From: Gammaproteobacteria bacterium
GTDB taxonomy: Bacteria > Pseudomonadota > Gammaproteobacteria > Chromatiales > Chromatiaceae
Assembly: GCA_009929855.1 (NCBI GenBank)
Contig: RZZN01000008.1
Location: forward strand, 1-64,000
Length of the DNA stretch: 64,000 nt
Reading direction: 5' to 3'
Shown one piece after another: positions 17,355-25,134 of the stretch. The stretch's first letter is position 1. Every line of letters starts with the position of its first letter. Under the pieces are notes generated by a model that worked only from the letters and a program-made list of their open reading frames with translations, was not told the origin of the DNA and did no database searches. The translations under genes and the position numbers were made by a program.

Positions 17355-17704
17355 GAGTGATCGGATTGCAGCGAAGGTGAGCCGCGATCCTAGGAAGCGA
17401 GGTGTCCGATGTCAAACGCCAGGCAGCGGCCCACATCGCGCCGCGGCTGCCCGAAAAAAGAGCCGCGACGGCAGACCGATGTGACTGCCGTAGCGGCCCA
17501 AGTTGCTTGCTGCTCGAGTCACGTCGCGAATCAGGATGGCCTGGCTCGCTCCGTCGAAGCTCAGCGAGTCCGCGTGCCTCGACGTGTCCCGTCGACGGAT
17601 CACGACTCGCCATGATCGCATCTTGCACGTGGCGCCGAATTAGAGTATTTCAGTAGCCACTGATCTTGTAACAAGTTGTTACAGACACCCCGTTCGCCCG
17701 AAGC
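17355..17704. other. divergent promoter region between TPR gene and OmpR-like gene
   Basis: These 350 bases hold no supported gene. The last 60 bases are AT-richer and carry a perfect inverted repeat upstream of the response-regulator start, listed separately. Confidence 0.5.
17667..17683. promoter_or_regulatory. perfect inverted repeat, candidate response-regulator operator
   Basis: TGTAAC-AAGTT-GTTACA is a perfect 6-bp inverted repeat with a 5-bp spacer, ending 21 bases before the start of the OmpR-like gene. OmpR/RstA-type regulators bind sites containing GTTACA halves (family knowledge), so this may be an autoregulatory operator. A related half, CTTGTAACA, occurs at 9550-9558 upstream of sixA. 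Confidence 0.5.
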
Positions 17705-18427
17705 ATGGCACTCGTGACGATGCCCGATATGCCGACACGGATCCTGGTCGTCGATGACGACTCCGACCTGCGCGACCTGCTGAGCGATTATCTTCAGCGC
17801 GAGGGCTTCGATGTCGGCGCTGCCGAGGACGGTGTCGCCATGGACGCCTGGCTCGCCGATCAGGTCGCGGATCTGATCATCCTGGATCTGATGCTTCCCG
17901 GCGAGGATGGTCTGGCACTTGCGCGCCGTCTACGCACCCGCACCAACGTGCCCATCATCATGCTCTCGGCGCGTGGCGACGACATCGATCGCATCGTGGG
18001 TCTGGAGGTCGGAGCCGATGACTACATCCCCAAGCCCTTCAATCCGCGCGAGCTGTTGGCGCGGATCCGCGCGGTGCTCAGACGGCGCGTCCCGAATCCG
18101 CCCGGCGTGTCCGATGAGATGGTCCGGTTCGGTCCCTATCGCCTCGATCTCGCGCACCGCGAATTGCGCCGCGGCAATCAGCTCGTGTCTCTGACCTCGG
18201 GCGAGCTCGCGCTCTTGTGCATCCTCGCGGAGCATCCGGATCGTGTCTTCGATCGTGATCGTCTACTCGATCTACTCAAGGGCTACGAGCGCTCTCCATT
18301 CGATCGCAGCATCGATGTGCAGATCGCGCGGCTGCGCTCCAAGATCGAGCCCGACACCAAGAGTCCACGCTACATTCGTACCGTCTGGGGCAAGGGCTAT
18401 GTGTTCACGCCGGCGGGCGAGGCATGA
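17705..18427 (+). CDS. OmpR-family response regulator
   Basis: A 240-residue two-component regulator. The receiver domain (about 12-125) has the acidic trio DDD near 17-19, phospho-accepting Asp61 in LIILDLMLP, and the conserved Lys in YIPKPF. The C-terminal winged helix (about 140-235) includes LTSGELALL and YIRTVWGKGYVF. It resembles E. coli OmpR closely in layout. It is coupled by ATGA to the sensor kinase. ATGs at residues 6 and 9 are alternative starts. Confidence 0.9.
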   Translation: MALVTMPDMPTRILVVDDDSDLRDLLSDYLQREGFDVGAAEDGVAMDAWLADQVADLIILDLMLPGEDGLALARRLRTRTNVPIIMLSARGDDIDRIVGLEVGADDYIPKPFNPRELLARIRAVLRRRVPNPPGVSDEMVRFGPYRLDLAHRELRRGNQLVSLTSGELALLCILAEHPDRVFDRDRLLDLLKGYERSPFDRSIDVQIARLRSKIEPDTKSPRYIRTVWGKGYVFTPAGEA

Positions 18428-19770
18428 GCTGGCTGGGCCATCTGGTCCCGCGCAGTCTATTCGGACGCGCGCTCGTCACCCTGATCCTGGCCTTCGGACT
18501 CTACGGCGCCGTGAGCTTGGCCGCGGTCGTCTATTATGCGCTCAACCCAGTGGCGCAACGCTCGGCCTCGGACCTGGCCGCGATCATGGCGCTCTCGGCC
18601 CGGACGCTCCAGCAATTGGCCCCTGAGCTGCGCGACGAGTACCGCTCACGTCTGCTCAGGGAATATCAGGTGATGCTCATCGACGAGCGACCACCCGCCA
18701 ATGTCAACCACTATTTCTTTCCCTATCTGCGGACATTCAAGCTTGCCCTCGAGCAACGCCTTGGGGGGCCCGTCGAGATCGTCACCAGCATGATGGAGCG
18801 CGAGCGTTGGTTCTGGGTCTCGTTCGACAATGCCGGGAGCACCGTCTGGGTCGGTTTTCCGCGCAGTCGTGTCGAGACCCGTCCGCTGGAGGGGCTCTCG
18901 GTCATCATCGCGGTCGCCGTGCTCTTGATCCTCGGCACCGCGCTGATCCTGGCTGGACGCATCACGCGTCCATTGCATCGGCTGTCCGCGGCCGCGCAGG
19001 AGGTCGCGTCGGGTCAGCTGCCGAATGCCTTGTCGGAGTCTGGGCCCAAGGAGCTGGCCAACCTCGCCCATCAGTTCAACATCATGAGCCGACGGATTCG
19101 CGAGCTGATCGCCAATCGGACACTGATGGTGGCAGGGATCTCGCACGACTTGCGCACGCCGCTGACACGTCTGCGCCTCGCGCTCGAGATGTTGCCGCGC
19201 GAGTCGGCGCCCGAGCTGATCACGCGGATGGAGCGCGATATCGAAGAGATGACCGCGCTCATCACCCAGGCGATCGATTTCGGCAAGAGCATGGTGGCCG
19301 GGCACCGCGAAGAGACTGATCTGGCGGCGCTGGTGGGTGACCTGATCGATGGGCATGCGCGCGTGATCTGGTCGGGCGCGCCACCCTGCCGCGCGCGTGT
19401 CGATGCACTGGCCTTGCGCCGCATCCTCAGTAACCTCTTGGAGAATGCACTGCGCTATAGCCAGGGTCGGGTCGAGATCCAGCTCGACTGCAAGGATATC
19501 GGCCCCGAGCTCCAAGTGCTCGACCGCGGTCAGGGGATCCCGCAGTCGGAGCGCGAGGCGGTCTTCCGCCCCTACTATCGTCTGGAGGCATCGCGCAATC
19601 GTCGCACCGGTGGCTCCGGTCTGGGGTTGGCGGTGGCCTATCAATTGGCGCTCGCCAACGGGATGGAGCTGCGCCTCGACGCCCGTCCAGGCGGCGGCAC
19701 CATCGCATGCGTGCGTCTGCCCACCGGAGTGATCGTGGACAAGTCCAGTGTCGACGCGCGCCCCGGTTGA
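18424..19770 (+). CDS. EnvZ-like sensor histidine kinase
   Basis: A 448-residue inner-membrane kinase partner of the OmpR-like regulator. Two membrane helices (about 15-38 and 160-183) enclose a periplasmic sensor of about 120 residues. A HAMP linker (RITRPLHRLSAAAQEVASG) follows, then the HisKA box ISHDLRTPLTRLR with His241, and an ATPase domain with N box (NLLENALRYS), G1 (DRGQGIP) and G2 (TGGSGLGLAVA). Domain order and size match EnvZ. The signal sensed is unknown; the family usually handles osmotic or envelope stress. Confidence 0.9.
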   Translation: MSWLGHLVPRSLFGRALVTLILAFGLYGAVSLAAVVYYALNPVAQRSASDLAAIMALSARTLQQLAPELRDEYRSRLLREYQVMLIDERPPANVNHYFFPYLRTFKLALEQRLGGPVEIVTSMMERERWFWVSFDNAGSTVWVGFPRSRVETRPLEGLSVIIAVAVLLILGTALILAGRITRPLHRLSAAAQEVASGQLPNALSESGPKELANLAHQFNIMSRRIRELIANRTLMVAGISHDLRTPLTRLRLALEMLPRESAPELITRMERDIEEMTALITQAIDFGKSMVAGHREETDLAALVGDLIDGHARVIWSGAPPCRARVDALALRRILSNLLENALRYSQGRVEIQLDCKDIGPELQVLDRGQGIPQSEREAVFRPYYRLEASRNRRTGGSGLGLAVAYQLALANGMELRLDARPGGGTIACVRLPTGVIVDKSSVDARPG

Positions 19771-19832
19771 CGATCCGGCATGGGGTGCCTACAGTCGCGC
19801 CTGTCATCACACCACCAATGGAGCCTTCAGCG

Positions 19833-20297
19833 ATGTTGCAGCCAGGCGATACCGCCCCACTCTTCTCCCTTCCCAACGCGGACATGGAGCGGGTCAATCT
19901 CGCGCGGCTGATCGGCGCTCGTAACCTGGTCATCTATTTCTACCCCAAGGACGATACCCCGGGTTGTACCATGGAGGCGCTCGAGTTCACCGATCTACAA
20001 CAGGAGTTCGACGCGCTCGAGACCGAGGTGCTTGGCATCAGTCGCGACACCTGCACCAGTCATGGCGCCTTCCGGGACAAATACGGGCTGAGTGTTCAGC
20101 TCCTCGCCGACACCGAGGGCGAGGTGTGCGAGGCCTATGGGGTCTGGCAGGAGAAGGAGGCCCATGGCGAGAAACGCATGGGGATCGTGCGCTCCACCTT
20201 CTTGGTGGACAAGACCGGGCGGATCCGTCACGCACTCTACAACGTGAAGCCCAAGGGCCATGCCGCCGAGGTTCTCGAGCTCGCGCGCGCACTCTGA
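19833..20297 (+). CDS. bcp: thioredoxin-dependent peroxiredoxin, Bcp/PrxQ type
   Basis: A 154-residue peroxiredoxin that reduces peroxides. The catalytic motif is TPGCTMEALEF, with peroxidatic Cys45. At position 50, where the E. coli enzyme has its resolving cysteine, there is Leu; other cysteines are 74 and 99. It may therefore use a different resolving cysteine or act as a 1-Cys enzyme. The ATG at 19833 has a GGAG nine bases upstream; an in-frame ATG at 19818 lacks one. It follows the kinase gene by 62 bases and may be in the same transcript. Confidence 0.92.
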   Translation: MLQPGDTAPLFSLPNADMERVNLARLIGARNLVIYFYPKDDTPGCTMEALEFTDLQQEFDALETEVLGISRDTCTSHGAFRDKYGLSVQLLADTEGEVCEAYGVWQEKEAHGEKRMGIVRSTFLVDKTGRIRHALYNVKPKGHAAEVLELARAL

Positions 20298-20430
20298 TTC
20301 CTTGTCCGAGCGCGCCGGCGGTGATCTCCTCTTGACCGAGCCCGTGGGCGGTGCTGAGTCATCGCTGGAGCACGCGGGACCCGTGATCGAGGGGGCCGCC
20401 CGCGATCTGCCGGTCGCGGGCGCCCGTGGC

Positions 20431-22794
20431 ATGAAGCTGCGTGCCTACATCATCGTCTTCCTCCTGGTCTTCGGCCTGACGCCGCTGGTCCTGGCGGCCC
20501 TCATCAATCTGCCGCTGGTGCTGGATCGCACGTCACTCTTCTACCAGCGTGCCTATCTGCAGAACCTGCGCGCCGACTTTCGCGACCTCGACCAGCACTT
20601 GGCGAGTCGCCACGAGATGATCCGTCTGCTGGCCAAGCTCCCCGAGCCTGGCCTCATCCTCGGCGAGCAGGGGGATGCGGATCAGATCGACCTGGCACGC
20701 GCGCGCTACACGACATGGATCAATCAGATTCTGGCCGATCAACGCGACATCATGCAGATCCTGTTCGTCGGGGACGACGGGCACGAGCGCTTCTGGCTGA
20801 CCCGTGATCCCCGGACCCAGGACTGGCGACCCACCGCCGAGCCGCCGCAGATGCCCAACCGCACGTTTCTCCTGGGTGGACTCGAGCTGCAGCCGGCCGC
20901 GGTGATGGTCAGCCGCATCCGGGTCGATCCGACGGCTGGCGCCGCCGACCCGCGCCAACTCATGACCCTGACTCTGATCAGTCGCATCGGTGGCGAGCAG
21001 GTCGATGACCCGCAAGGCGTGGTGGCCATGACCATCGATGTCGGCGGCCTGGCGCAGTTCTATCGGGATACGCTCTGGGTCAATCATGATGGCAGCTATC
21101 TGCGACCCGGCCAGCCGGCCAGCGGCAAGCCCGAGGCCTTCGCGACCTTTCCCGGCCTGGCCGAGATCTTCGCGCAGGGCTCGCTCGCGATCTGGAAGGA
21201 CCGGGTCGGTCGTCAATTGCTCTGGGTGCCGATGTTCCTGACCGAGGATGGTCTGCCGCTGTGGGTCGGGCGCGCGGTCGATCCATCGCCGATCGACGAA
21301 TTCCGTGACGCCCTGCTGGTCCGGGTGCTCTCGATCATCCTGGTCCTAGTGGTGGCCGTCATGGTGCTGGCGCGTCTCATCGCGGCGCGTGCCGAGCGTT
21401 TCGGTAAGGAGCTCAAGAGCGGCATCGGTCAGATCCTGCGCGATGGCCAGCCGCTGCGCTTCAGCTGGCGCGGGCCACGTGAGATCCGCGAGCTCGGTGA
21501 GCAGCTCACCGCCTTGGCCCAGACCCATGCCGAGCACATCCAGGTGGCACGCGCCCACACCCTGGAGCTGGAGCGATCCAACCGATTCAAGTCGGAGTTT
21601 CTGGCGAATGTCAGCCATGAGTTGCGCACCCCGCTCAACTCGATCCTGCTCTTGTCGAAGATGCTCGCCGCCGAATCCGGCGGCCTGAATCCCGCGCAAC
21701 GCCGTCAATCACAGGTGATCCACGAGGCGGGACGCGATCTGCGGGCCATGATCGACAACATCCTCGACATTTCGCGCATCGAGGCCGGCCATGTCAGCGT
21801 CGCGTTGGAATGGGTCGCGCTGCGTCCCATGCTCGATGAGCTGATCGAGCTGATGGCTCCCCTGGCGGCGGAGAAGGCGGTCGCGCTCGACTTGGTCGTC
21901 GCCCCCGATGTCGCGCCACGCATCCAGACGGATCGCGACAAGCTGCGTCAGATCCTCAAGAATTTTTTGTCCAATGCCATCAAGTTCACCGATGAGGGAC
22001 GGATCGTCCTGGCCGCGGAGTGGGCCGCCGAGCCGCCTGGTGCCTTGGCCTTGAGCGTCTCCGATACTGGGATCGGGATCCCGCGCGAGAAGCAGGAGAT
22101 CATCTTCGAGGCCTTCCAGCAGGCGGATGGATCGACGCGGCGTCGCTACGGCGGAACCGGCCTGGGTCTGTCCATCAGTCGCGAGCTGGCTCGGCTCCTG
22201 GGCGGGCGGATCCAGGTCGTGAGCGAGTTGGGCAAGGGCGCCTGTTTCACGCTCGTCTTGCCCCTCGCCGTCGGCGCGCTCGTGGCGGGCGAGGCATCAG
22301 GCGAAGCATCGGGCGAGGCATCGAGCGAGGCGAGCACGGTCTCGCTACCCGCCGCGGGCGTGCCGCATTCGGATGCTTCGCCGAACCCGGCATCCCCAAG
22401 CATTCCTGTCACTGGTTGGGTCTTGATCATCGAGCGCGAGGTGAGAACCCTGGTGCAGCTGGCCACCACATTGTCGCGGCGTGGTCTGAGGGTCCAGATC
22501 GCCGCCGATCTCGATGAGGCACTCGAGACCTTGCAAGAGGAGGGTGAGTCTTGCCTACTGATTCTGCTCGCCGCTGGGCTCGCGGCTGAATGTCCTTGTG
22601 ATAGGATTCAGGCAGTGTTGAATCCTGGTGCTGGACATCGTCCGATGCTCGCCGTGCTCGGCGAGGAGCCCGAGCCGTCCGGGATCGAAGGCTGCCTGGC
22701 ACCCAGAGCGCTCGTACGCGTGACCAAACCAGTCACGGCCGAGCGCATCGATGAGCTGCTTGCCCAAGCGCGACTCGACAGCGCCGGGGGATGA
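20431..22794 (+). CDS. hybrid sensor histidine kinase with degenerate receiver
   Basis: A 787-residue membrane kinase. Layout: N-terminal helix (AYIIVFLLVFGLTPLVLAAL), a periplasmic sensor of about 270 residues, a second helix (LSIILVLVVAVMVLARL), a HAMP-like linker, HisKA with His396 (FLANVSHELRTPLNS), and an ATPase domain (NAIKFTD, DTGIGIP, GGTGLGLSIS). A low-complexity Gly-Glu-Ala-Ser linker follows, then a domain shaped like a receiver (about 655-780) with no acidic pair and no phospho-accepting Asp (LLILLAAGLA). Only the KP motif is kept. The start is uncertain: the frame is open to 20260, overlapping the peroxiredoxin gene. The receiver-PAS protein downstream may be its real phosphoacceptor (inference). 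Confidence 0.88.
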   Translation: MKLRAYIIVFLLVFGLTPLVLAALINLPLVLDRTSLFYQRAYLQNLRADFRDLDQHLASRHEMIRLLAKLPEPGLILGEQGDADQIDLARARYTTWINQILADQRDIMQILFVGDDGHERFWLTRDPRTQDWRPTAEPPQMPNRTFLLGGLELQPAAVMVSRIRVDPTAGAADPRQLMTLTLISRIGGEQVDDPQGVVAMTIDVGGLAQFYRDTLWVNHDGSYLRPGQPASGKPEAFATFPGLAEIFAQGSLAIWKDRVGRQLLWVPMFLTEDGLPLWVGRAVDPSPIDEFRDALLVRVLSIILVLVVAVMVLARLIAARAERFGKELKSGIGQILRDGQPLRFSWRGPREIRELGEQLTALAQTHAEHIQVARAHTLELERSNRFKSEFLANVSHELRTPLNSILLLSKMLAAESGGLNPAQRRQSQVIHEAGRDLRAMIDNILDISRIEAGHVSVALEWVALRPMLDELIELMAPLAAEKAVALDLVVAPDVAPRIQTDRDKLRQILKNFLSNAIKFTDEGRIVLAAEWAAEPPGALALSVSDTGIGIPREKQEIIFEAFQQADGSTRRRYGGTGLGLSISRELARLLGGRIQVVSELGKGACFTLVLPLAVGALVAGEASGEASGEASSEASTVSLPAAGVPHSDASPNPASPSIPVTGWVLIIEREVRTLVQLATTLSRRGLRVQIAADLDEALETLQEEGESCLLILLAAGLAAECPCDRIQAVLNPGAGHRPMLAVLGEEPEPSGIEGCLAPRALVRVTKPVTAERIDELLAQARLDSAGG
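22279..22336 (+). repeat. imperfect 12-bp tandem repeat encoding Gly-Glu-Ala-Ser linker
   Basis: About four imperfect copies of a 12-base unit encode GEAS GEAS GEAS SEAS between the ATPase domain and the receiver-like domain of the hybrid kinase. Such a repeat can change length by slippage and would alter only linker length. Confidence 0.7.
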
Positions 22795-22800
22795 GATGAG

Positions 22801-23685
22801 ATGACCCGTTACGCTGGATTCAAGCTGCTGATCGTCGACGACCACGCGCACAATCTCTTCACCTTGCGCACGCTCGTCGAGAGCGAGATGGACGTGACCG
22901 TGCTCGAGGCGACCTCTGGTCAGGAGGCGATCGATCTGACGCATCGCCATCCAGATATCGATCTGATCATCCTCGATGTCCAGATGCCCGAGATGGATGG
23001 CTTCGAAACCGCGACCATGCTCAAGCTGCGCAAGCGTACCCGTGACATCCCCATCATCTTCCTGACCGCCGCCTTCAAGTCCGAGGAGTTTCAGCAACGT
23101 GGCTTCGCGGTTGGTGCGGTGGACTATCTCCTCAAGCCGATCGATGACAATCTGCTGATCAACAAGATCAGCGCCTATTTTCGCTTGATCGAGAAGGAGC
23201 GCCAGATCAATCTCAATCTGGAGCGTATCGTTTCGGAGCGGACCATTGAGCTGGCGGAGGCCCGGCAGTATCTTGAGAATATCATCACCCACATGGGCGA
23301 GGCGTTGCTGGTCCTGGATCCCGACGGGACCATCAAATTGACCAATCCCGCCGCTTGGCGGATGCTTGGCTACTCTGGCACCGAGTTGTTTGGCATGTCG
23401 ATCGGCGATGTGTTCGAGGAGGAGGGTGATGCCGAGGCCGGCGCCTTCATGGGGACCTGGCTGGAGGCGCTGATCCGCACGGGTGCCTTGAGCCGCATCG
23501 AGGCGCGTTTCATCGCCCGCGATGGGCGGCGGGTCCCCATCCTGTTCTCACGCACCGCGGTGCGTGGAGCGGACGGACGCATCAGCGATATCATTTGTAT
23601 CGCCAAGAACATGACCGGCTATATCCGGGTCCCGCAGGGAGCCGACTCGACGACACAGCCAGACGGGCGTGGGGCGCTCGAATGA
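22801..23685 (+). CDS. response regulator with receiver and PAS domains
   Basis: A 294-residue cytoplasmic protein with no DNA-binding or enzyme domain. The receiver (about 8-125) is intact: DD in LLIVDDH, phospho-accepting Asp in LIILDVQMPEMDGF, Lys in YLLKPID. A coiled linker (IEKERQINLNLERIVSERTIELAEA) leads to a PAS domain (about 160-275: GEALLVLDPDGTIKLTNPAAWRMLGY). It lies six bases after the hybrid kinase and 22 before the ArsR gene. It probably takes phosphate from that kinase and passes a signal by protein contact (inference). Confidence 0.88.
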   Translation: MTRYAGFKLLIVDDHAHNLFTLRTLVESEMDVTVLEATSGQEAIDLTHRHPDIDLIILDVQMPEMDGFETATMLKLRKRTRDIPIIFLTAAFKSEEFQQRGFAVGAVDYLLKPIDDNLLINKISAYFRLIEKERQINLNLERIVSERTIELAEARQYLENIITHMGEALLVLDPDGTIKLTNPAAWRMLGYSGTELFGMSIGDVFEEEGDAEAGAFMGTWLEALIRTGALSRIEARFIARDGRRVPILFSRTAVRGADGRISDIICIAKNMTGYIRVPQGADSTTQPDGRGALE

Positions 23686-23707
23686 TCGGTGCCCAAGCGG
23701 AGAAGCG

Positions 23708-24046
23708 ATGATGAGCGATCAGACATTCCCAGCGACACCCGAGGACGAGCATACGACACTGACCGCCAATGCCTTGAAGGCGATGGCGCATCCACTGCGT
23801 TGGAAGATCCTGTGCTCGCTCGGTGACAAGGAGCTTTCGGTCGGGGAGATCGTCGATCGCACTGGAACCTCGCAGAGCAACATCTCCCAGCACCTCGAGC
23901 AGCTACGCAATAAAAATATCGTCGTCGCCCGCAAGGATGCCAATCGCATCTATTACCGGATCCGCAATGATCAGCTCCTCGAGCTGATCGGGATCATGCG
24001 TGATGTGCTCTGTCCGGCGAACCTCGACGACCGCTATCCGCGCTAG
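23708..24046 (+). CDS. ArsR-family regulator with SqrR/BigR-like cysteine pair
   Basis: A 112-residue winged-helix repressor. The recognition region is TGTSQSNISQHLEQLRNKNI, the wing RKDANRIYYRI. Counting from the second Met (23711), cysteines are at 35 (KILCSL) and 101 (DVLCP), 66 apart. As I recall, the persulfide-sensing repressors SqrR (Cys41/107) and BigR (42/108) have the same spacing and the same CP ending. Metal-binding ELCVC-type motifs of ArsR are absent. A GGAGAAG ribosome site precedes 23708. It is last in the hybrid kinase operon. Likely role: derepressing sulfide or peroxide response genes (inference). Confidence 0.85.
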   Translation: MMSDQTFPATPEDEHTTLTANALKAMAHPLRWKILCSLGDKELSVGEIVDRTGTSQSNISQHLEQLRNKNIVVARKDANRIYYRIRNDQLLELIGIMRDVLCPANLDDRYPR

Positions 24047-24204
24047 CGGGCGAGGTCATCGACCTCATGCAGGGGTGAGCGGGGAAGCCGGCCATCCAGC
24101 GCGAGATGACCAAGCGGATCGCCCAGCCCAAGCGCCGCCGCGCCGTCAGACCCAGCCCCGCCTCGCCTTGAATCAATCACCCAGTCACTCAAGGACCATC
24201 ACCC

Positions 24205-25074
24205 ATGCTCGACCCACATGCTTGGTTCACCGAGATCGCCGATCCCGACGGTGCTGCCTTCTCGCTGCGGATCAAGGAAAAGCTCCATGATGAGCAGAGC
24301 CCTTACCAGCACATCGAGATCTATGCGACCGAGGGGTTCGGCAACCTGATGGTGATCGATGGCTGCACCATGCTCTCGACCCGCGACAATTTTCTCTATC
24401 ACGAGATGATGTCGCATCCAGCCCTCTTCACTCATCCCGATCCCAAGCGGGTCTGCATCATCGGTGGCGGTGACTGCGGAACCTTGCGCGAGGTGCTCAA
24501 GCACCCCGGGGTCGAGCAGGCGGTGCAGATCGACATCGACGAGCGGGTCACCCGGTTGGCCGAGCGCCATTTCCCCGAGCTGGTCTCAGCCAACACCGAC
24601 CCACGCGCCCGTCTGCTGTTCCAGGACGGTGTGCGCTGGATCCAGGAGGCCGAGCCCGGCAGTCTCGACCTCATCATCGTCGACAGCACCGACCCGATCG
24701 GTCCAGCGGTCGGTCTCTTCACCAGTGATTTCTATGCCCACTGCCGTCGTGCGCTGGGCGCGGCTGGGATCCTCGTCCAACAGAGCGAATCGCCCCTCTA
24801 TCATCTGCCGATCCTCACCGCCATGCATGCCGCCATGCGCACCGCCGGCTTCGCCACCACTCACACGCTCTTCTTTCCGCAGCCGATCTATCCGTCCGGT
24901 TGGTGGAGCGCCACCCTGGCTGCCACCGACCAGTCGCTGACATCCTTTCGCGTCGAGGATGCGCGAGGCAAGCCGTTCGAGACCCAGTATTACAATGCCG
25001 AGATCCACGCCGCCGCGCTGGCCCAGCCAGAGTTCGTCCGGCGAGCCCTGGAGGCGTTGTCCGCGTCCAGTTGA
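24205..25074 (+). CDS. speE: polyamine aminopropyltransferase (spermidine synthase)
   Basis: A 289-residue enzyme that transfers an aminopropyl group from decarboxylated SAM to putrescine. Seen: N-terminal beta domain with QSPYQHIEIYAT and YHEMMSHPALFTHP, SAM-fold loop IIGGGDCGTLREVLKHP, acidic IDIDE, catalytic region DSTDPIGPA with the conserved Asp, and YPSGWWSA. Length is standard. An AAGGA sequence lies about 10 bases before the ATG. The 158-base region upstream probably has its own promoter. It is followed by hydrogenase maturation genes on the same strand. Confidence 0.95.
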   Translation: MLDPHAWFTEIADPDGAAFSLRIKEKLHDEQSPYQHIEIYATEGFGNLMVIDGCTMLSTRDNFLYHEMMSHPALFTHPDPKRVCIIGGGDCGTLREVLKHPGVEQAVQIDIDERVTRLAERHFPELVSANTDPRARLLFQDGVRWIQEAEPGSLDLIIVDSTDPIGPAVGLFTSDFYAHCRRALGAAGILVQQSESPLYHLPILTAMHAAMRTAGFATTHTLFFPQPIYPSGWWSATLAATDQSLTSFRVEDARGKPFETQYYNAEIHAAALAQPEFVRRALEALSASS

Positions 25075-25134
25075 GGCGCGCCCCTGTCCTGGACAGACAC
25101 ATCCACATTCACCGCCATCTCACCATGGAGCCGC

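Noticed and set aside
22279-22336. CRISPR-like repeat
   Set aside because: Units are 12 bases, in frame, without spacers, and encode a protein linker.
24048-24066. Small hairpins after the ArsR gene as a terminator
   Set aside because: Stems of only 4-6 bp with no T-run; too weak to call.
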